DNA of 64,000 nucleotides, taken from Gracilariopsis chorda. Lineage: Eukaryota; Rhodophyta; Florideophyceae; Gracilariales; Gracilariaceae. The position numbers and the translations under genes were made by a program. The notes under the pieces were generated by a model, which was given only the letters and a program-made list of their open reading frames with translations, had not been told where the DNA came from and did no database searches. This document shows positions 10,584 through 23,415 of the stretch, piece by piece. How positions within the stretch are numbered: position 1 is the first letter of the stretch; each line of letters starts with the position of its first letter. The stretch spans positions 1 through 64,000 of the forward strand of contig NBIV01000123.1 in the NCBI GenBank assembly GCA_003194525.1, in the 5' to 3' direction.

Positions 10584-11395
10584 TGTTGATACGAAATGAT
10601 GTAGGGCTTCGGCGGAAATGAAAGGGAAAGGAAGAAAGAAAATAAGGAGTGAGGGTTGCCAGGCTTGGGGGCGAATTTACTTGGTAATGCAACTTTCGAG
10701 TCTAATATAGCACCTCTAGTTCGCACTACCACTACAAAAAACCCCTACACCTCTAAGTGGGGACACCCAATACTACCAATCATAATCAAACATAACACAA
10801 TAAGGGTTGCACACACTGATTGCAGCTAATTACAACCATGCATAACCACATAAAAACACATTACAACAACGCACACCAGGTGAATCAAGCATCCAACAAT
10901 GCCCAAGAAGTGAACCAGACATGCCAACAATGTGCCTGCATGTGACAGCACTGTGTAAACACGTACTTGCATCATCATGACTATGACAAAGCACAAATTC
11001 ACAAACCACCACATCCATGTTCATACCCTAGGTGTGTTGCGTGCATGGCACGTGCTTACTTGCACAACTGCACATATGCAACACCTGCACGTACCTGTAC
11101 ACCAGATGTACCCACACATATTTCTAAGTACCATTCCCATTCACCTTATGCCAAGTGGCCAGTTCCATGCCCATGACCCATACGATGCACAACACTTGTA
11201 ACCAATGCATTGCATACGAGGATATGCAGTAGCCAATCATATGCCCGTTTCGCGTTGGGTTTGAGAACACACGCATATGCGCTTTTGCAAAGCAGCTCCC
11301 AAAAACAGCCCTCCGTTATATGAAACTTGGTTTCCAAGTGCTGCACCATGATGTCCCAGGACTACCAGGCACTCGACTATGTGCTAGCATCAACA
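10584..11395 (-). mobile_element. LTR-A copy 2 of the array
   Basis: An 812-bp LTR that serves as 5' LTR of unit 1 and as the left-side LTR of unit 2. The TATA-like box is TATATTAG in reverse complement near 10702-10712. The shared U3 block lies at about 11227-11290. Confidence 0.85.
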
Positions 11396-13408
11396 TGTCC
11401 AACCTCAAACCGATCTTCATGTTGTAGGCGTACTTTTTTATCACAGAACAGTGATTGGATACACTTGTCAGCTAAAAACCCCACAGACACTAAGTTATAT
11501 CCAAGATTCGGAACAAGCAGTACTTCAGACAACCTGAGGTTCACATCAAAGAAGGGTAGTATGACATCTCCTTGTTGGGTGGCAGTGACAGTGGTGTTGT
11601 GAGCTAGTTCAATTGTCTTATCTGGTATGTCAATTAGTGTGTTTGGAACAAAATCATATACAGAACAGAAGAAATGAGAGGTAGCACCACTGTCTGCAAA
11701 TGTGTCGATGCAATCAATACCCAGTGGTACCACTGATGACTTCTCACTTGCAACTCCAACAGTCTCAACCTTGTTCGCCTTCCGTGATGACTTTCCGGAG
11801 CGTTTGGGCTTTTCGACTGAGTTGAGCTTCAGCTGATCCAAGATCCCTTGTGGCAAGTGGTTGTCAGGGTTATCTGGATTCATGTGACAGAGTTTTTGAG
11901 TGTGTCCATCGCGCTCACAGAAGGTGCAATGGTACCCATTTTTGCTTCCAGCAGCATATGCACGACTAGTGGGGTCATTAACTGTTGTTGAATCTGATGC
12001 ATTACCATCATTTTCGTTACCATTTGATGATTTGCTGTGTGCAATTATACGGGCACCACCCCTGGTCCTGTTCTTCTTGCGACTGCGACCTCTACCACAA
12101 CTGACTAAACCCATTTGGCGGGCATTGTATTCATCAAGTCGCCACGTAGTCCCCTGTGAGTTCTGAAATCTCCTTGGTCCTAAGTGCTGCTGCAATTGAC
12201 TCCAATGAGCAGCTGGGGTCAATAGATGCCAGAAGCATGGGTGCCTTGTGAGATTCTGGTATAGCAGCATCTTTGCCCATGCAGTCCAGTTGCGAGAACA
12301 GAGAGACAAACTGGTCCACATACTCGGACGTGTTTTGGCCGCTATACGAAATTCTGAACAGCTGCGTTTGCACTGCTATACGAGACAATGTCCTGTTTGA
12401 CCCATATCGCGCATCAAGTAGCTGAAGCATGCGACCGGGGTCATCATCCACACCCATAACTACACGCAGTGGGGCATCGCCAAGTGCACAAATGATGAGT
12501 GCACATGCCTTTTCGCGCTTTTCAACTATACGAGAGGGGGTCTGAGTAGCCGTAGAACCAGACGCTTGTGTCATTATAGCACTGGATGACTCCTCCGAAC
12601 TTGACATGACAACCGTCCAGACTCCTTTAATTCGACAAGCGGCACGTAGACGGTGTCGCCAGAGGGTGGAATCTTCGCCCCGCTTACCGTGGAAGCGCGG
12701 GATCTTCACACCAGAAGTGGATTCTGACTCAACTTCGGAGTCTGACATGGTTCCAGCAGGGGTTCAGTAACCAAAATAGGAACAAATAATGCACGGAAAT
12801 GAAGCAGAGTGAGGGACGCGATGCTTAGAATCGCTACCAGAATAGACAAAAGAGCTGTTCGAGAGGTGCAGCTTTGGACTGATAGCGAATGTCGTACTAT
12901 GAGGGTGATCTGGAGTGGAGTAATCTCAACACTCAACAGCGAGGTCGCCAGCGGAGACGGTGTAACGAAGTCTCAACGCTAGTCCAGATGCGTCAGGTAC
13001 GTGAATCACAGGCGGAGTTCGGGTCCTGGATGCCCGGAGTATACTCAAAGGTGGCTTTGAAGCGCACTCGGAAAAGAAAATAAAAGATGAAACTTCGTAA
13101 AAGCAGGCGCACTGACAGGAGAAACTACCTCCGCTACCCTAAGCGTTGAACCCCTGGACCCTGGATGCTCTCTCCAGGTGCGAGGTGCGATTTTCTTCGA
13201 CCTGCCCTACTCCGTGCACTTCACGAGTAGGGTGCTCAATCCGTACGAAACGACCCAGGGAGGTTAGTAACAAGCGCAATATGCTTTCACCAGTAAACCC
13301 CTGCTGGTCTCTTGCGGGATATCAGCTCGATTTTACGCGCGCACGCAGAAATAAAAGATGTTGAAACGGAGCGACATCTGCAAGTATCGACGCTCTGGGC
13401 CCATAACT
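11396..13408 (-). mobile_element. Array unit 2: leader, gag, protease
   Basis: 2013 bp with the same layout and break as unit 1. It differs from unit 1 at a few single bases and is practically identical to unit 3. Confidence 0.85.
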
Positions 13409-14220
13409 TGTTGATACGAAATGATGTAGGGCTTCGGCGGAAATGAAAGGGAAAGGAAGAAAGAAAATAAGGAGTGAGGGTTGCCAGGCTTGGGGGCGAA
13501 TTTACTTGGTAATGCAACTTTCGAGTCTAATATAGCACCTCTAGTTCGCACTACCACTACAAAAAACCCCTACACCTCTAAGTGGGGACACCCAATACTA
13601 CCAATCATAATCAAACATAACACAATAAGGGTTGCACACACTGATTGCAGCTAATTACAACCATGCATAACCACATAAAAACACATTACAACAACGCACA
13701 CCAGGTGAATCAAGCATCCAACAATGCCCAAGAAGTGAACCAGACATGCCAACAATGTGCCTGCATGTGACAGCACTGTGTAAACACGTACTTGCATCAT
13801 CATGACTATGACAAAGCACAAATTCACAAACCACCACATCCATGTTCATACCCTAGGTGTGTTGCGTGCATGGCACGTGCTTACTTGCACAACTGCACAT
13901 ATGCAACACCTGCACGTACCTGTACACCAGATGTACCCACACATATTTCTAAGTACCATTCCCATTCACCTTATGCCAAGTGGCCAGTTCCATGCCCATG
14001 ACCCATACGATGCACAACACTTGTAACCAATGCATTGCATACGAGGATATGCAGTAGCCAATCATATGCCCGTTTCGCGTTGGGTTTGAGAACACACGCA
14101 TATGCGCTTTTGCAAAGCAGCTCCCAAAAACAGCCCTCCGTTATATGAAACTTGGTTTCCAAGTGCTGCACCATGATGTCCCAGGACTACCAGGCACTCG
14201 ACTATGTGCTAGCATCAACA
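13409..14220 (-). mobile_element. LTR-A copy 3 of the array
   Basis: An 812-bp LTR, apparently identical to copy 2. Confidence 0.85.
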
Positions 14221-16233
14221 TGTCCAACCTCAAACCGATCTTCATGTTGTAGGCGTACTTTTTTATCACAGAACAGTGATTGGATACACTTGTCAGCTAA
14301 AAACCCCACAGACACTAAGTTATATCCAAGATTCGGAACAAGCAGTACTTCAGACAACCTGAGGTTCACATCAAAGAAGGGTAGTATGACATCTCCTTGT
14401 TGGGTGGCAGTGACAGTGGTGTTGTGAGCTAGTTCAATTGTCTTATCTGGTATGTCAATTAGTGTGTTTGGAACAAAATCATATACAGAACAGAAGAAAT
14501 GAGAGGTAGCACCACTGTCTGCAAATGTGTCGATGCAATCAATACCCAGTGGTACCACTGATGACTTCTCACTTGCAACTCCAACAGTCTCAACCTTGTT
14601 CGCCTTCCGTGATGACTTTCCGGAGCGTTTGGGCTTTTCGACTGAGTTGAGCTTCAGCTGATCCAAGATCCCTTGTGGCAAGTGGTTGTCAGGGTTATCT
14701 GGATTCATGTGACAGAGTTTTTGAGTGTGTCCATCGCGCTCACAGAAGGTGCAATGGTACCCATTTTTGCTTCCAGCAGCATATGCACGACTAGTGGGGT
14801 CATTAACTGTTGTTGAATCTGATGCATTACCATCATTTTCGTTACCATTTGATGATTTGCTGTGTGCAATTATACGGGCACCACCCCTGGTCCTGTTCTT
14901 CTTGCGACTGCGACCTCTACCACAACTGACTAAACCCATTTGGCGGGCATTGTATTCATCAAGTCGCCACGTAGTCCCCTGTGAGTTCTGAAATCTCCTT
15001 GGTCCTAAGTGCTGCTGCAATTGACTCCAATGAGCAGCTGGGGTCAATAGATGCCAGAAGCATGGGTGCCTTGTGAGATTCTGGTATAGCAGCATCTTTG
15101 CCCATGCAGTCCAGTTGCGAGAACAGAGAGACAAACTGGTCCACATACTCGGACGTGTTTTGGCCGCTATACGAAATTCTGAACAGCTGCGTTTGCACTG
15201 CTATACGAGACAATGTCCTGTTTGACCCATATCGCGCATCAAGTAGCTGAAGCATGCGACCGGGGTCATCATCCACACCCATAACTACACGCAGTGGGGC
15301 ATCGCCAAGTGCACAAATGATGAGTGCACATGCCTTTTCGCGCTTTTCAACTATACGAGAGGGGGTCTGAGTAGCCGTAGAACCAGACGCTTGTGTCATT
15401 ATAGCACTGGATGACTCCTCCGAACTTGACATGACAACCGTCCAGACTCCTTTAATTCGACAAGCGGCACGTAGACGGTGTCGCCAGAGGGTGGAATCTT
15501 CGCCCCGCTTACCGTGGAAGCGCGGGATCTTCACACCAGAAGTGGATTCTGACTCAACTTCGGAGTCTGACATGGTTCCAGCAGGGGTTCAGTAACCAAA
15601 ATAGGAACAAATAATGCACGGAAATGAAGCAGAGTGAGGGACGCGATGCTTAGAATCGCTACCAGAATAGACAAAAGAGCTGTTCGAGAGGTGCAGCTTT
15701 GGACTGATAGCGAATGTCGTACTATGAGGGTGATCTGGAGTGGAGTAATCTCAACACTCAACAGCGAGGTCGCCAGCGGAGACGGTGTAACGAAGTCTCA
15801 ACGCTAGTCCAGATGCGTCAGGTACGTGAATCACAGGCGGAGTTCGGGTCCTGGATGCCCGGAGTATACTCAAAGGTGGCTTTGAAGCGCACTCGGAAAA
15901 GAAAATAAAAGATGAAACTTCGTAAAAGCAGGCGCACTGACAGGAGAAACTACCTCCGCTACCCTAAGCGTTGAACCCCTGGACCCTGGATGCTCTCTCC
16001 AGGTGCGAGGTGCGATTTTCTTCGACCTGCCCTACTCCGTGCACTTCACGAGTAGGGTGCTCAATCCGTACGAAACGACCCAGGGAGGTTAGTAACAAGC
16101 GCAATATGCTTTCACCAGTAAACCCCTGCTGGTCTCTTGCGGGATATCAGCTCGATTTTACGCGCGCACGCAGAAATAAAAGATGTTGAAACGGAGCGAC
16201 ATCTGCAAGTATCGACGCTCTGGGCCCATAACT
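14221..16233 (-). mobile_element. Array unit 3: leader, gag, protease
   Basis: 2013 bp, practically identical to unit 2, with the same truncation at the LTR U3 terminus. Confidence 0.85.
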
Positions 16234-17045
16234 TGTTGATACGAAATGATGTAGGGCTTCGGCGGAAATGAAAGGGAAAGGAAGAAAGAAAATAAGGAGT
16301 GAGGGTTGCCAGGCTTGGGGGCGAATTTACTTGGTAATGCAACTTTCGAGTCTAATATAGCACCTCTAGTTCGCACTACCACTACAAAAAACCCCTACAC
16401 CTCTAAGTGGGGACACCCAATACTACCAATCATAATCAAACATAACACAATAAGGGTTGCACACACTGATTGCAGCTAATTACAACCATGCATAACCACA
16501 TAAAAACACATTACAACAACGCACACCAGGTGAATCAAGCATCCAACAATGCCCAAGAAGTGAACCAGACATGCCAACAATGTGCATGCATGTGACAGCA
16601 CTGTGTAAACACGTACTTGCATCATCATGACTATGACAAAGCACAAATTCACAAACCACCACATCCATGTTCATACCCTAGGTGTGTTGCGTGCATGGCA
16701 CGTGCTTACTTGCACAACTGCACATATGCAACACCTGCACGTACCTGTACACCAGATGTACCCACACATATTTCTAAGTACCATTCCCATTCACCTTATG
16801 CCAAGTGGCCAGTTCCATGCCCATGACCCATACGATGCACAACACTTGTAACCAATGCATTGCATACGAGGATATGCAGTAGCCAATCATATGCCCGTTT
16901 CGCGTTGGGTTTGAGAACACACGCATATGCGCTTTTGCAAAGCAGCTCCCAAAAACAGCCCTCCGTTATATGAAACTTGGTTTCCAAGTGCTGCACCATG
17001 ATGTCCCAGGACTACCAGGCACTCGACTATGTGCTAGCATCAACA
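16234..17045 (-). mobile_element. LTR-A copy 4 of the array
   Basis: An 812-bp LTR. It differs from copies 2 and 3 by a C-to-A variant in the GTGC(C/A)TGCATG stretch, which it shares with copy 5. Confidence 0.85.
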
Positions 17046-19057
17046 TGTCCAACCTCAAACCGATCTTCATGTTGTAGGCGTACTTTTTTATCACAGAACA
17101 GTGATTGGATACACTTGTCAGCTAAAAACCCCACAGACACTAAGTTATATCCAAGATTCGGAACAAGCAGTACTTCAGACAACCTGAGGTTCACATCAAA
17201 GAAGGGTAGTATGACATCTCCTTGTTGGGTGGCAGTGACAGTGGTGTTGTGAGCTAGTTCAATTGTCTTATCTGGTATGTCAATTAGTGTGTTTGGAACA
17301 AAATCATATACAGAACAGAAGAAATGAGAGGTAGCACCACTGTCTGCAAATGTGTCGATGCAATCAATACCCAGTGGTACCACTGATGACTTCTCACTTG
17401 CAACTCCAACAGTCTCAACCTTGTTCGCCTTCCGTGATGACTTTCCGGAGCGTTTGGGCTTTTCGACTGAGTTGAGCTTCAGCTGATCCAAGATCCCTTG
17501 TGGCAAGTGGTTGTCAGGGTTATCTGGATTCATGTGACAGAGTTTTTGAGTGTGTCCATCGCGCTCACAGAAGGTGCAATGGTACCCATTTTTGCTTCCA
17601 GCAGCATATGCACGACTAGTGGGGTCATTAACTGTTGTTGAATCTGATGCATTACCATCATTTTCGTTACCATTTGATGATTTGCTGTGTGCAATTATAC
17701 GGGCACCACCCCTGGTCCTGTTCTTCTTGCGACTGCGACCTCTACCACAACTGACTAAACCCATTTGGCGGGCATTGTATTCATCAAGTCGCCACGTAGT
17801 CCCCTGTGAGTTCTGAAATCTCCTTGGTCCTAAGTGCTGCTGCAATTGACTCCAATGAGCAGCTGGGGTCAATAGATGCCAGAAGCATGGGTGCCTTGTG
17901 AGATTCTGGTATAGCAGCATCTTTGCCCATGCAGTCCAGTTGCGAGAACAGAGAGACAAACTGGTCCACATACTCGGACGTGTTTTGGCCGCTATACGAA
18001 ATTCTGAACAGCTGCGTTTGCACTGCTATACGAGACAATGTCCTGTTTGACCCATATCGCGCATCAAGTAGCTGAAGCATGCGACCGGGGTCATCATCCA
18101 CACCCATAACTACACGCAGTGGGGCATCGCCAAGTGCACAAATGATGAGTGCACATGCCTTTTCGCGCTTTTCAACTATACGAGAGGGGTCTGGGTAGCC
18201 GTAGAACCAGACGCTTGTGTCATTATAGCACTGGATGACTCCTCCGAACTTGACATGACAACCGTCCAGACTCCTTTAATTCGACAAGCGGCACGTAGAA
18301 GGTGTCGCCAGAGGGTGGAATCTTCGCCCCGCTTACCGTGGAAGCGCGGGATCTTCACACCAGAAGTGGATTCTGACTCAACTTCGGAGTCTGACATGGT
18401 TCCAGCAGGGGTTCAGTAACCAAAATAGGAACAAATAATGCACGAAAATGAAGCAGAGTGAGGGACGCGATGCTTAGAATCGCTACCAGAATAGACAAAA
18501 GAGCTGTTCGAGAGGTGCAGCTTTGGACTGATAGCGAATGTCATACTATGAGGGTGATCTGGAGTGGAGTAATCTCAACACTCAACAGCGAGGTCGCCAG
18601 CGGAGACGGTGTAACGAAGTCTCAACGCTAGTCCAGATGCGTCAGGTACGTGAATCACAGGCGGAGTTCGGGTCCTGGATGCCCGGAGTATACTCAAAGG
18701 TGGCTTTGAAGCGCACTCGGAAAAGAAAATAAAAGATGAAACTTCGTAAAAGCAGGCGCACTGACAGGAGAAACTACCTCCGCTACCCTAAGCGTTGAAC
18801 CCCTGGACCCTGGATGCTCTCTCCAGGTGCGAGGTGCGATTTTCTTCGACCTGCCCTACTCCGTGCACTTCACGAGTAGGGTGCTCAATCCGTACGAAAC
18901 GACCCAGGGAGGTTAGTAACAAGCGCAATGTGCTTTCACCAGTAAACCCCTGCTGGTCTCTTGCGGGATATCAGCTCGATTTTACGCGCGCACGCAGAAA
19001 TAAAAGATGTTGAAACGGAGCGACATCTGCAAGTATCGACGCTCTGGGCCCATAACT
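17046..19057 (-). mobile_element. Array unit 4: leader, gag, protease
   Basis: The last unit, 2012 bp. It has the same layout and carries a few private differences in gag and leader, so its gag is slightly more decayed than in the other units. It agrees with unit 1 at one site where units 2 and 3 differ. Confidence 0.8.
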
Positions 19058-19869
19058 TGTTGATACGAAATGATGTAGGGCTTCGGCGGAAATGAAAGGG
19101 AAAGGAAGAAAGAAAATAAGGAGTGAGGGTTGCCAGGCTTGGGGGCGAATTTACTTGGTAATGCAACTTTCGAGTCTAATATAGCACCTCTAGTTCGCAC
19201 TACCACTACAAAAAACCCCTACACCCCTAAGTGGGGACACCCAATACTACCAATCATAATCAAACATATCACAATAAGGGTTGCACACACTGATTGCAGC
19301 TAATTACAACCATGCATAACCACATAACAACACATTACAACAACGCACACCAGGTGAATCAAGCAGCCAACAATGCCCAAGAAGTGAACCAGACATGCCA
19401 ACAATGTGCATGCATGTGACAGCACTGTGTAAACACGTACTTGCATCATCATGACTATGACAAAGCACAAATTCACAAACCACCACATCCATGTTCATAC
19501 CCTAGGTGTGTTGCGTGCATGGCACGTGCTTACTTGCACAACTGCACATATGCAACACCTGCACGTACCTGTACACCAGATGTACCCACACATATTTCTA
19601 AGTACCATTCCCATTCACCTTATGCCAAGTGGCCAGTTCCATGCCCATGACCCATACGATGCACAACACTTGTAACCAATGCATTGCATACGAGGATATG
19701 CAGTAGCCAATCATATGCCCGTTTCGCGTTGGGTTTGAGAACACACGCATATGCGCTTTTGCAAAGCAGCTCCCAAAAACAGCCCTCCGTTATATGAAAC
19801 TTTGTTTCCAAGTGCTGCACCGTGATGTCCGAGGACTACCAGGCTCTCGACCATGTGCTAACATCAACA
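19058..19869 (-). mobile_element. LTR-A copy 5 of the array
   Basis: An 812-bp LTR that ends at its U3 terminus at 19869, where inverted integrase sequence on the plus strand begins without any spacer. It carries variants shared with copy 1 (ATAACAAC, AGCAGCC) and one shared with copy 4. Confidence 0.85.
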
Positions 19870-22096
19870 TGATTTATGCTCGCAATAGAGTGCCGCACTA
19901 CACGACTGGCGTGACTCCGTATGCCCTACTGACTGAACCTAGGTCTTCTTTTGACGTATATCAGAGTATTCGGATGTGCCACATACGTATAGAAAGGAAT
20001 CCGGGCACCACGTTCAGGTCTCGTGCACTTGAGGGAGTGTACTTGCAGACTCTTGAGCATGGTGTTTAGGAGGTTCTAGTTAGTGGTGGCGACCATATTC
20101 CTCGAGTAGTAAGGTCACGTCATGTCACCTTTGAAGAGTCTAAGTTCCCCGGTGCACCATATCATAGCAACTATATGGATGACGAGAGTACATCAGATTA
20201 TACTTATAGTTCTGAGGATGATATGCATGCCATCGGCTCGGATGAGTTCTCTGTTGACGATGTTGAGGACGTCATGTCAACCTCAGAAAATGGTACCATA
20301 GACCACCCTGAGGCAGCTACAGACATGATGGTTGACCCGGCAACATCAAACATTGATGATGCCGAGCACAGTTCTAGTGATGAAGAGGGATCAAATGACG
20401 ATGAAGATGACTTTGAACAAGTAAATGATGACTCTGAGTCACAGTCACGTTATCCTCGTCGCACCAGGCGTGCAACACAACGCTGGTGGCGTATGGCTGG
20501 CACGGACAGATCTGAGGTTTAGTTTAACACGATTGATGATCCCTCACTCAAAGAAGCACTATCTGCAACCCCAACTGAAAGAGAGAAATTTCTGCATCCT
20601 ATTGATGACGAATTGACATCTTTAGAAGACAAGGCTACATGGGTTGTGGATGACTCACCAAATTCCCAGCCCCTACCAACGCATGTCGTACTGCGGGCGA
20701 AATGTGACGCAGACGACTCCGTTGACAGATTTCGAGCTCAAATAGTGGCTGGAGACAATCACCAGACATATGTTGAGGACTACTTAGAGACGTACGCACC
20801 AGTTGTTTCGTTCAATTTGGTTAGCAAGTTCTTGTACCTGATGTTGTGCTTGCAGATGTTTGTTGCCCAGGTTGACATAAATACAGCTTTCCTAAATAAA
20901 GATCCCAAGGTAGACTTGTGGGTGATGTCACCGCGTGGCATTCCTAGTCTCAAATCACAATGCCACAAATTGCTAAAAGCTATATACGGGCTCAAGTAGG
21001 CTCATCTGGTATGGCACACGAAGTTCAGCACAGACCTTAAAGGTATTGTTTTTGAAGTATTCCCTAGTGCACCATGTGTGTTCAGGCGCAAATTACCCGC
21101 TAGCAGTTATGCATACATCCTGCTATACGTGGATGAACTTCTCATATTTACGCCTAGTGCCGAACAACGTTCTCATATATTGGAGGAGCTCAAGTCGTTG
21201 TATGACCTACGCTTTGAGACTCTTGTCAGAATGTATCTTGGTGTTGAGTTAACCTGGAACATGAACTGCAATGCCCAACTGCAAGGTATGTAACTTGCAC
21301 AGCTGTTGTTTGTCAGTGGCATGGTATGGCGGTTTGGACCTGAGCATAGTAAGCCTTCACGGAGCCCAATGGTGGAATCCTTCTTTTCTTCACTTGATGT
21401 GGAGGAGGATAAGTCAGCGCATGAAGTCCAGTTGTATCAGCATATGATCGGGTCTCTGCTGTACCTGGCATTACGCACCCGTTTGGACATATTGGCACCT
21501 GTACTTATCGTAGTAAGCTTCCAGAAAGCACCAACTCGATATTGTCATCGAGCGGTGAAGCGCGTTCTGAGGTATTTACGTGGCACTACTCACCATGGAC
21601 TTGTGTATCACTGTGGGAACCTCCTGCTGAATGGTTATGTAGACTCTGATTACGCAGGTGATACCACTGATCGGAAGTCTTTGTCTGGTTTTATGATCAA
21701 ACTTGGGTCATGTGTTTGTGTCTACGGTGCCCGTAAGCAGGGGTCGGTGGCATTGTGTACAGGCGAGTTTGAGTACTACGCATTAGTGATGGCAAGTCAA
21801 GAGCTAATGTGGATATCTCGAGTACTTGGAGAATGTGGATTATTGGTTAATGATAGTACTCCACTACGCTCAGACAACCAATGTGCGATTGAATGGGCCA
21901 TTGGTGAGCGTTCTTCCTCTGGACGTGCCAAACACATTGAAGTGAAGATACACTTTATCCGGGACTTGGTCAAAAGAGTGTGGAGTATGTGCCAAGTGAG
22001 GACAACGATGCTGACATACTCACTAAGCCACTTAGTCCTGGTATGACGCAATTGATCTTGGATCGAATTGGTCTTAACCAGAAACTCGAGGAGGAG
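19870..22096 (+). mobile_element. Copia integrase-RT-RNase H half element
   Basis: The 3' half of a family-A copia element on the plus strand. It holds the integrase C-terminal part (NRVPHYTTG near 19885, then the LEGVYLQTLEHG block), the acidic hinge (20175-20520), RT (20610-21300, with a YVDELL catalytic-type motif near 21127-21144), and RNase H (21640-22040, with DSDYAGDTTDRKS and the SDNQCAIEWA block). A polypurine tract (CTCGAGGAGGAG, 22085-22096) precedes LTR-A. Gag, protease and the integrase N-terminal half are absent. This is the part missing from the array units. Several breaks; a fossil. Confidence 0.85.
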
Positions 22097-22613
22097 TGTT
22101 CATGTTAGCACATAGTCTAGTGCCCGGTAGTCCTGCGACATCATAATGCAGCACTTGGAAACAAAGTTTCATATAATGGAGGGCGGTTTTTGAGAGCTAT
22201 TTGCAAAATCGCATATGCAGTTGTTCTCAAACCCAACGTGAAGCGGGCATATGATTGGCTACTGCATATGCTATGCATTGGTTACAAGTGTTGTGCATGC
22301 TATGGGTCATGGGCACGGATCTGGCCACTTGGCATAAGGTGAATGGGCATGGTACTTAGGAATACGTGTGGCTACATCTAGTTCACAGGTACAGGCAGGT
22401 CTTGCATAGGTTCAGTTTTGCAAGTAATCACGTGCCATGCATGCAACACACCTACGATATGTACATGGATGCGGTGGCAGGTGAATTTGTGCTTTGTCAT
22501 AGTCATGATGATGCAAGTAAGTGTTTACACAGTGCTGTCACATGCTGGCACATTGTTGGCATGTCTGGCTCACTTGTTGCGCATTGTCGGCTGCTTGGTT
22601 GACTTGGTGTGCG
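22097..22613 (+). mobile_element. LTR-A, 3' LTR, truncated
   Basis: It begins TGTTCATGTTAGCACATAG right after the polypurine tract and runs 517 bp to GGTGTGCG, where LTR-B of the next element starts. The remaining U5 part seen in the solo LTR (from about 2570) is missing. Confidence 0.8.
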
Positions 22614-23415
22614 TGAAGTCGATAACTGATGTTGATGATAATGATAACTGAAGTTGGGCTTCGACAGAAGTCAAAGAAGAAGAATGAAACAATAACAAGA
22701 GTGAAGGTTGTCAGCCTTGGGGTGGTTTACTTGGAGATGCAACATTTGCAACTTATATAGCATCACTAAAGTTCACTACAGCTACAAGAAAAACCCTAAC
22801 AACTAACTGCGGACACCCAATACTACCAATCATATTCAAACACAACATAATAAAGGTTGCACGAACTGGTGACAGTTCACTACAACCATGCATAACATTA
22901 TTCCATCACATGCTATCGAAGTACGGTAAGTGAAACACCCATGATAACAATGTGCCAGCATGTCACAGCACTGTATAATGACTTACTTGCGTCATCATGA
23001 CCATGCCAATGCAGAAACTCACATGACACTGCATCCATTTCGATAAACTAAGTCCATTGCGTGCCTTGCACGTTCTGGCACACACAATCACACCTCTGCA
23101 ACAACTTGATGCACCTGTAAATCAGATATAGCCACACAGAACCTCATGTACGTTGTCCATTCATCTTATGCCAAGTGGCCCATGCTGTGCCTACGACCAA
23201 TACAATGTATACCACTTGTAAACCACGTAATGCACAAGGGAAAATGCAATAGCCAATCTTAAGCCCTGTTCATGTTTGGTTTGATCACACGCGCATATGC
23301 GCTTTTGCAACGGAGGTGCTCAAAAGTGCCCATCGTTATATGCAACTTTGTTTCCAAGTAGTGTACCATAAAGTCCTAGGGCTTCCAGGCATTCGACCAT
23401 GTGCCATCATCAACA
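22614..23415 (-). mobile_element. LTR-B, 3' LTR of the family-B copia element
   Basis: 802 bp in minus orientation, matching 353-1148. The U3 terminus at 23415 is preceded on the minus strand by the purine-rich CTCGAGGAGGAG, the normal arrangement for a 3' LTR. A TATA box is visible in reverse complement near 22755. Confidence 0.85.

Larger units (their letters stand above)
7749..19869 (-). repeat. Tandem array of copia LTR-gag-protease units, period 2825 bp
   Basis: Five LTR-A copies alternate with four internal blocks, all on the minus strand: LTRs at 7749-8570, 10584-11395, 13409-14220, 16234-17045 and 19058-19869; internal blocks at 8571-10583, 11396-13408, 14221-16233 and 17046-19057. 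The repeat length is 2825 bp (2824 in the last unit). Units differ at only a handful of bases, so amplification was very recent. Each LTR is shared by two neighbouring units. No unit has integrase, RT or RNase H, and no polypurine tract precedes the LTR. An assembly artefact cannot be excluded from sequence alone, but sparse unit-specific variants argue against simple duplication of reads. Confidence 0.9.

Noticed and set aside
7749-19869. Classical satellite DNA or CRISPR-like array
   Set aside because: The 2825-bp unit is a recognisable LTR-gag-protease block; there are no short repeats with spacers.
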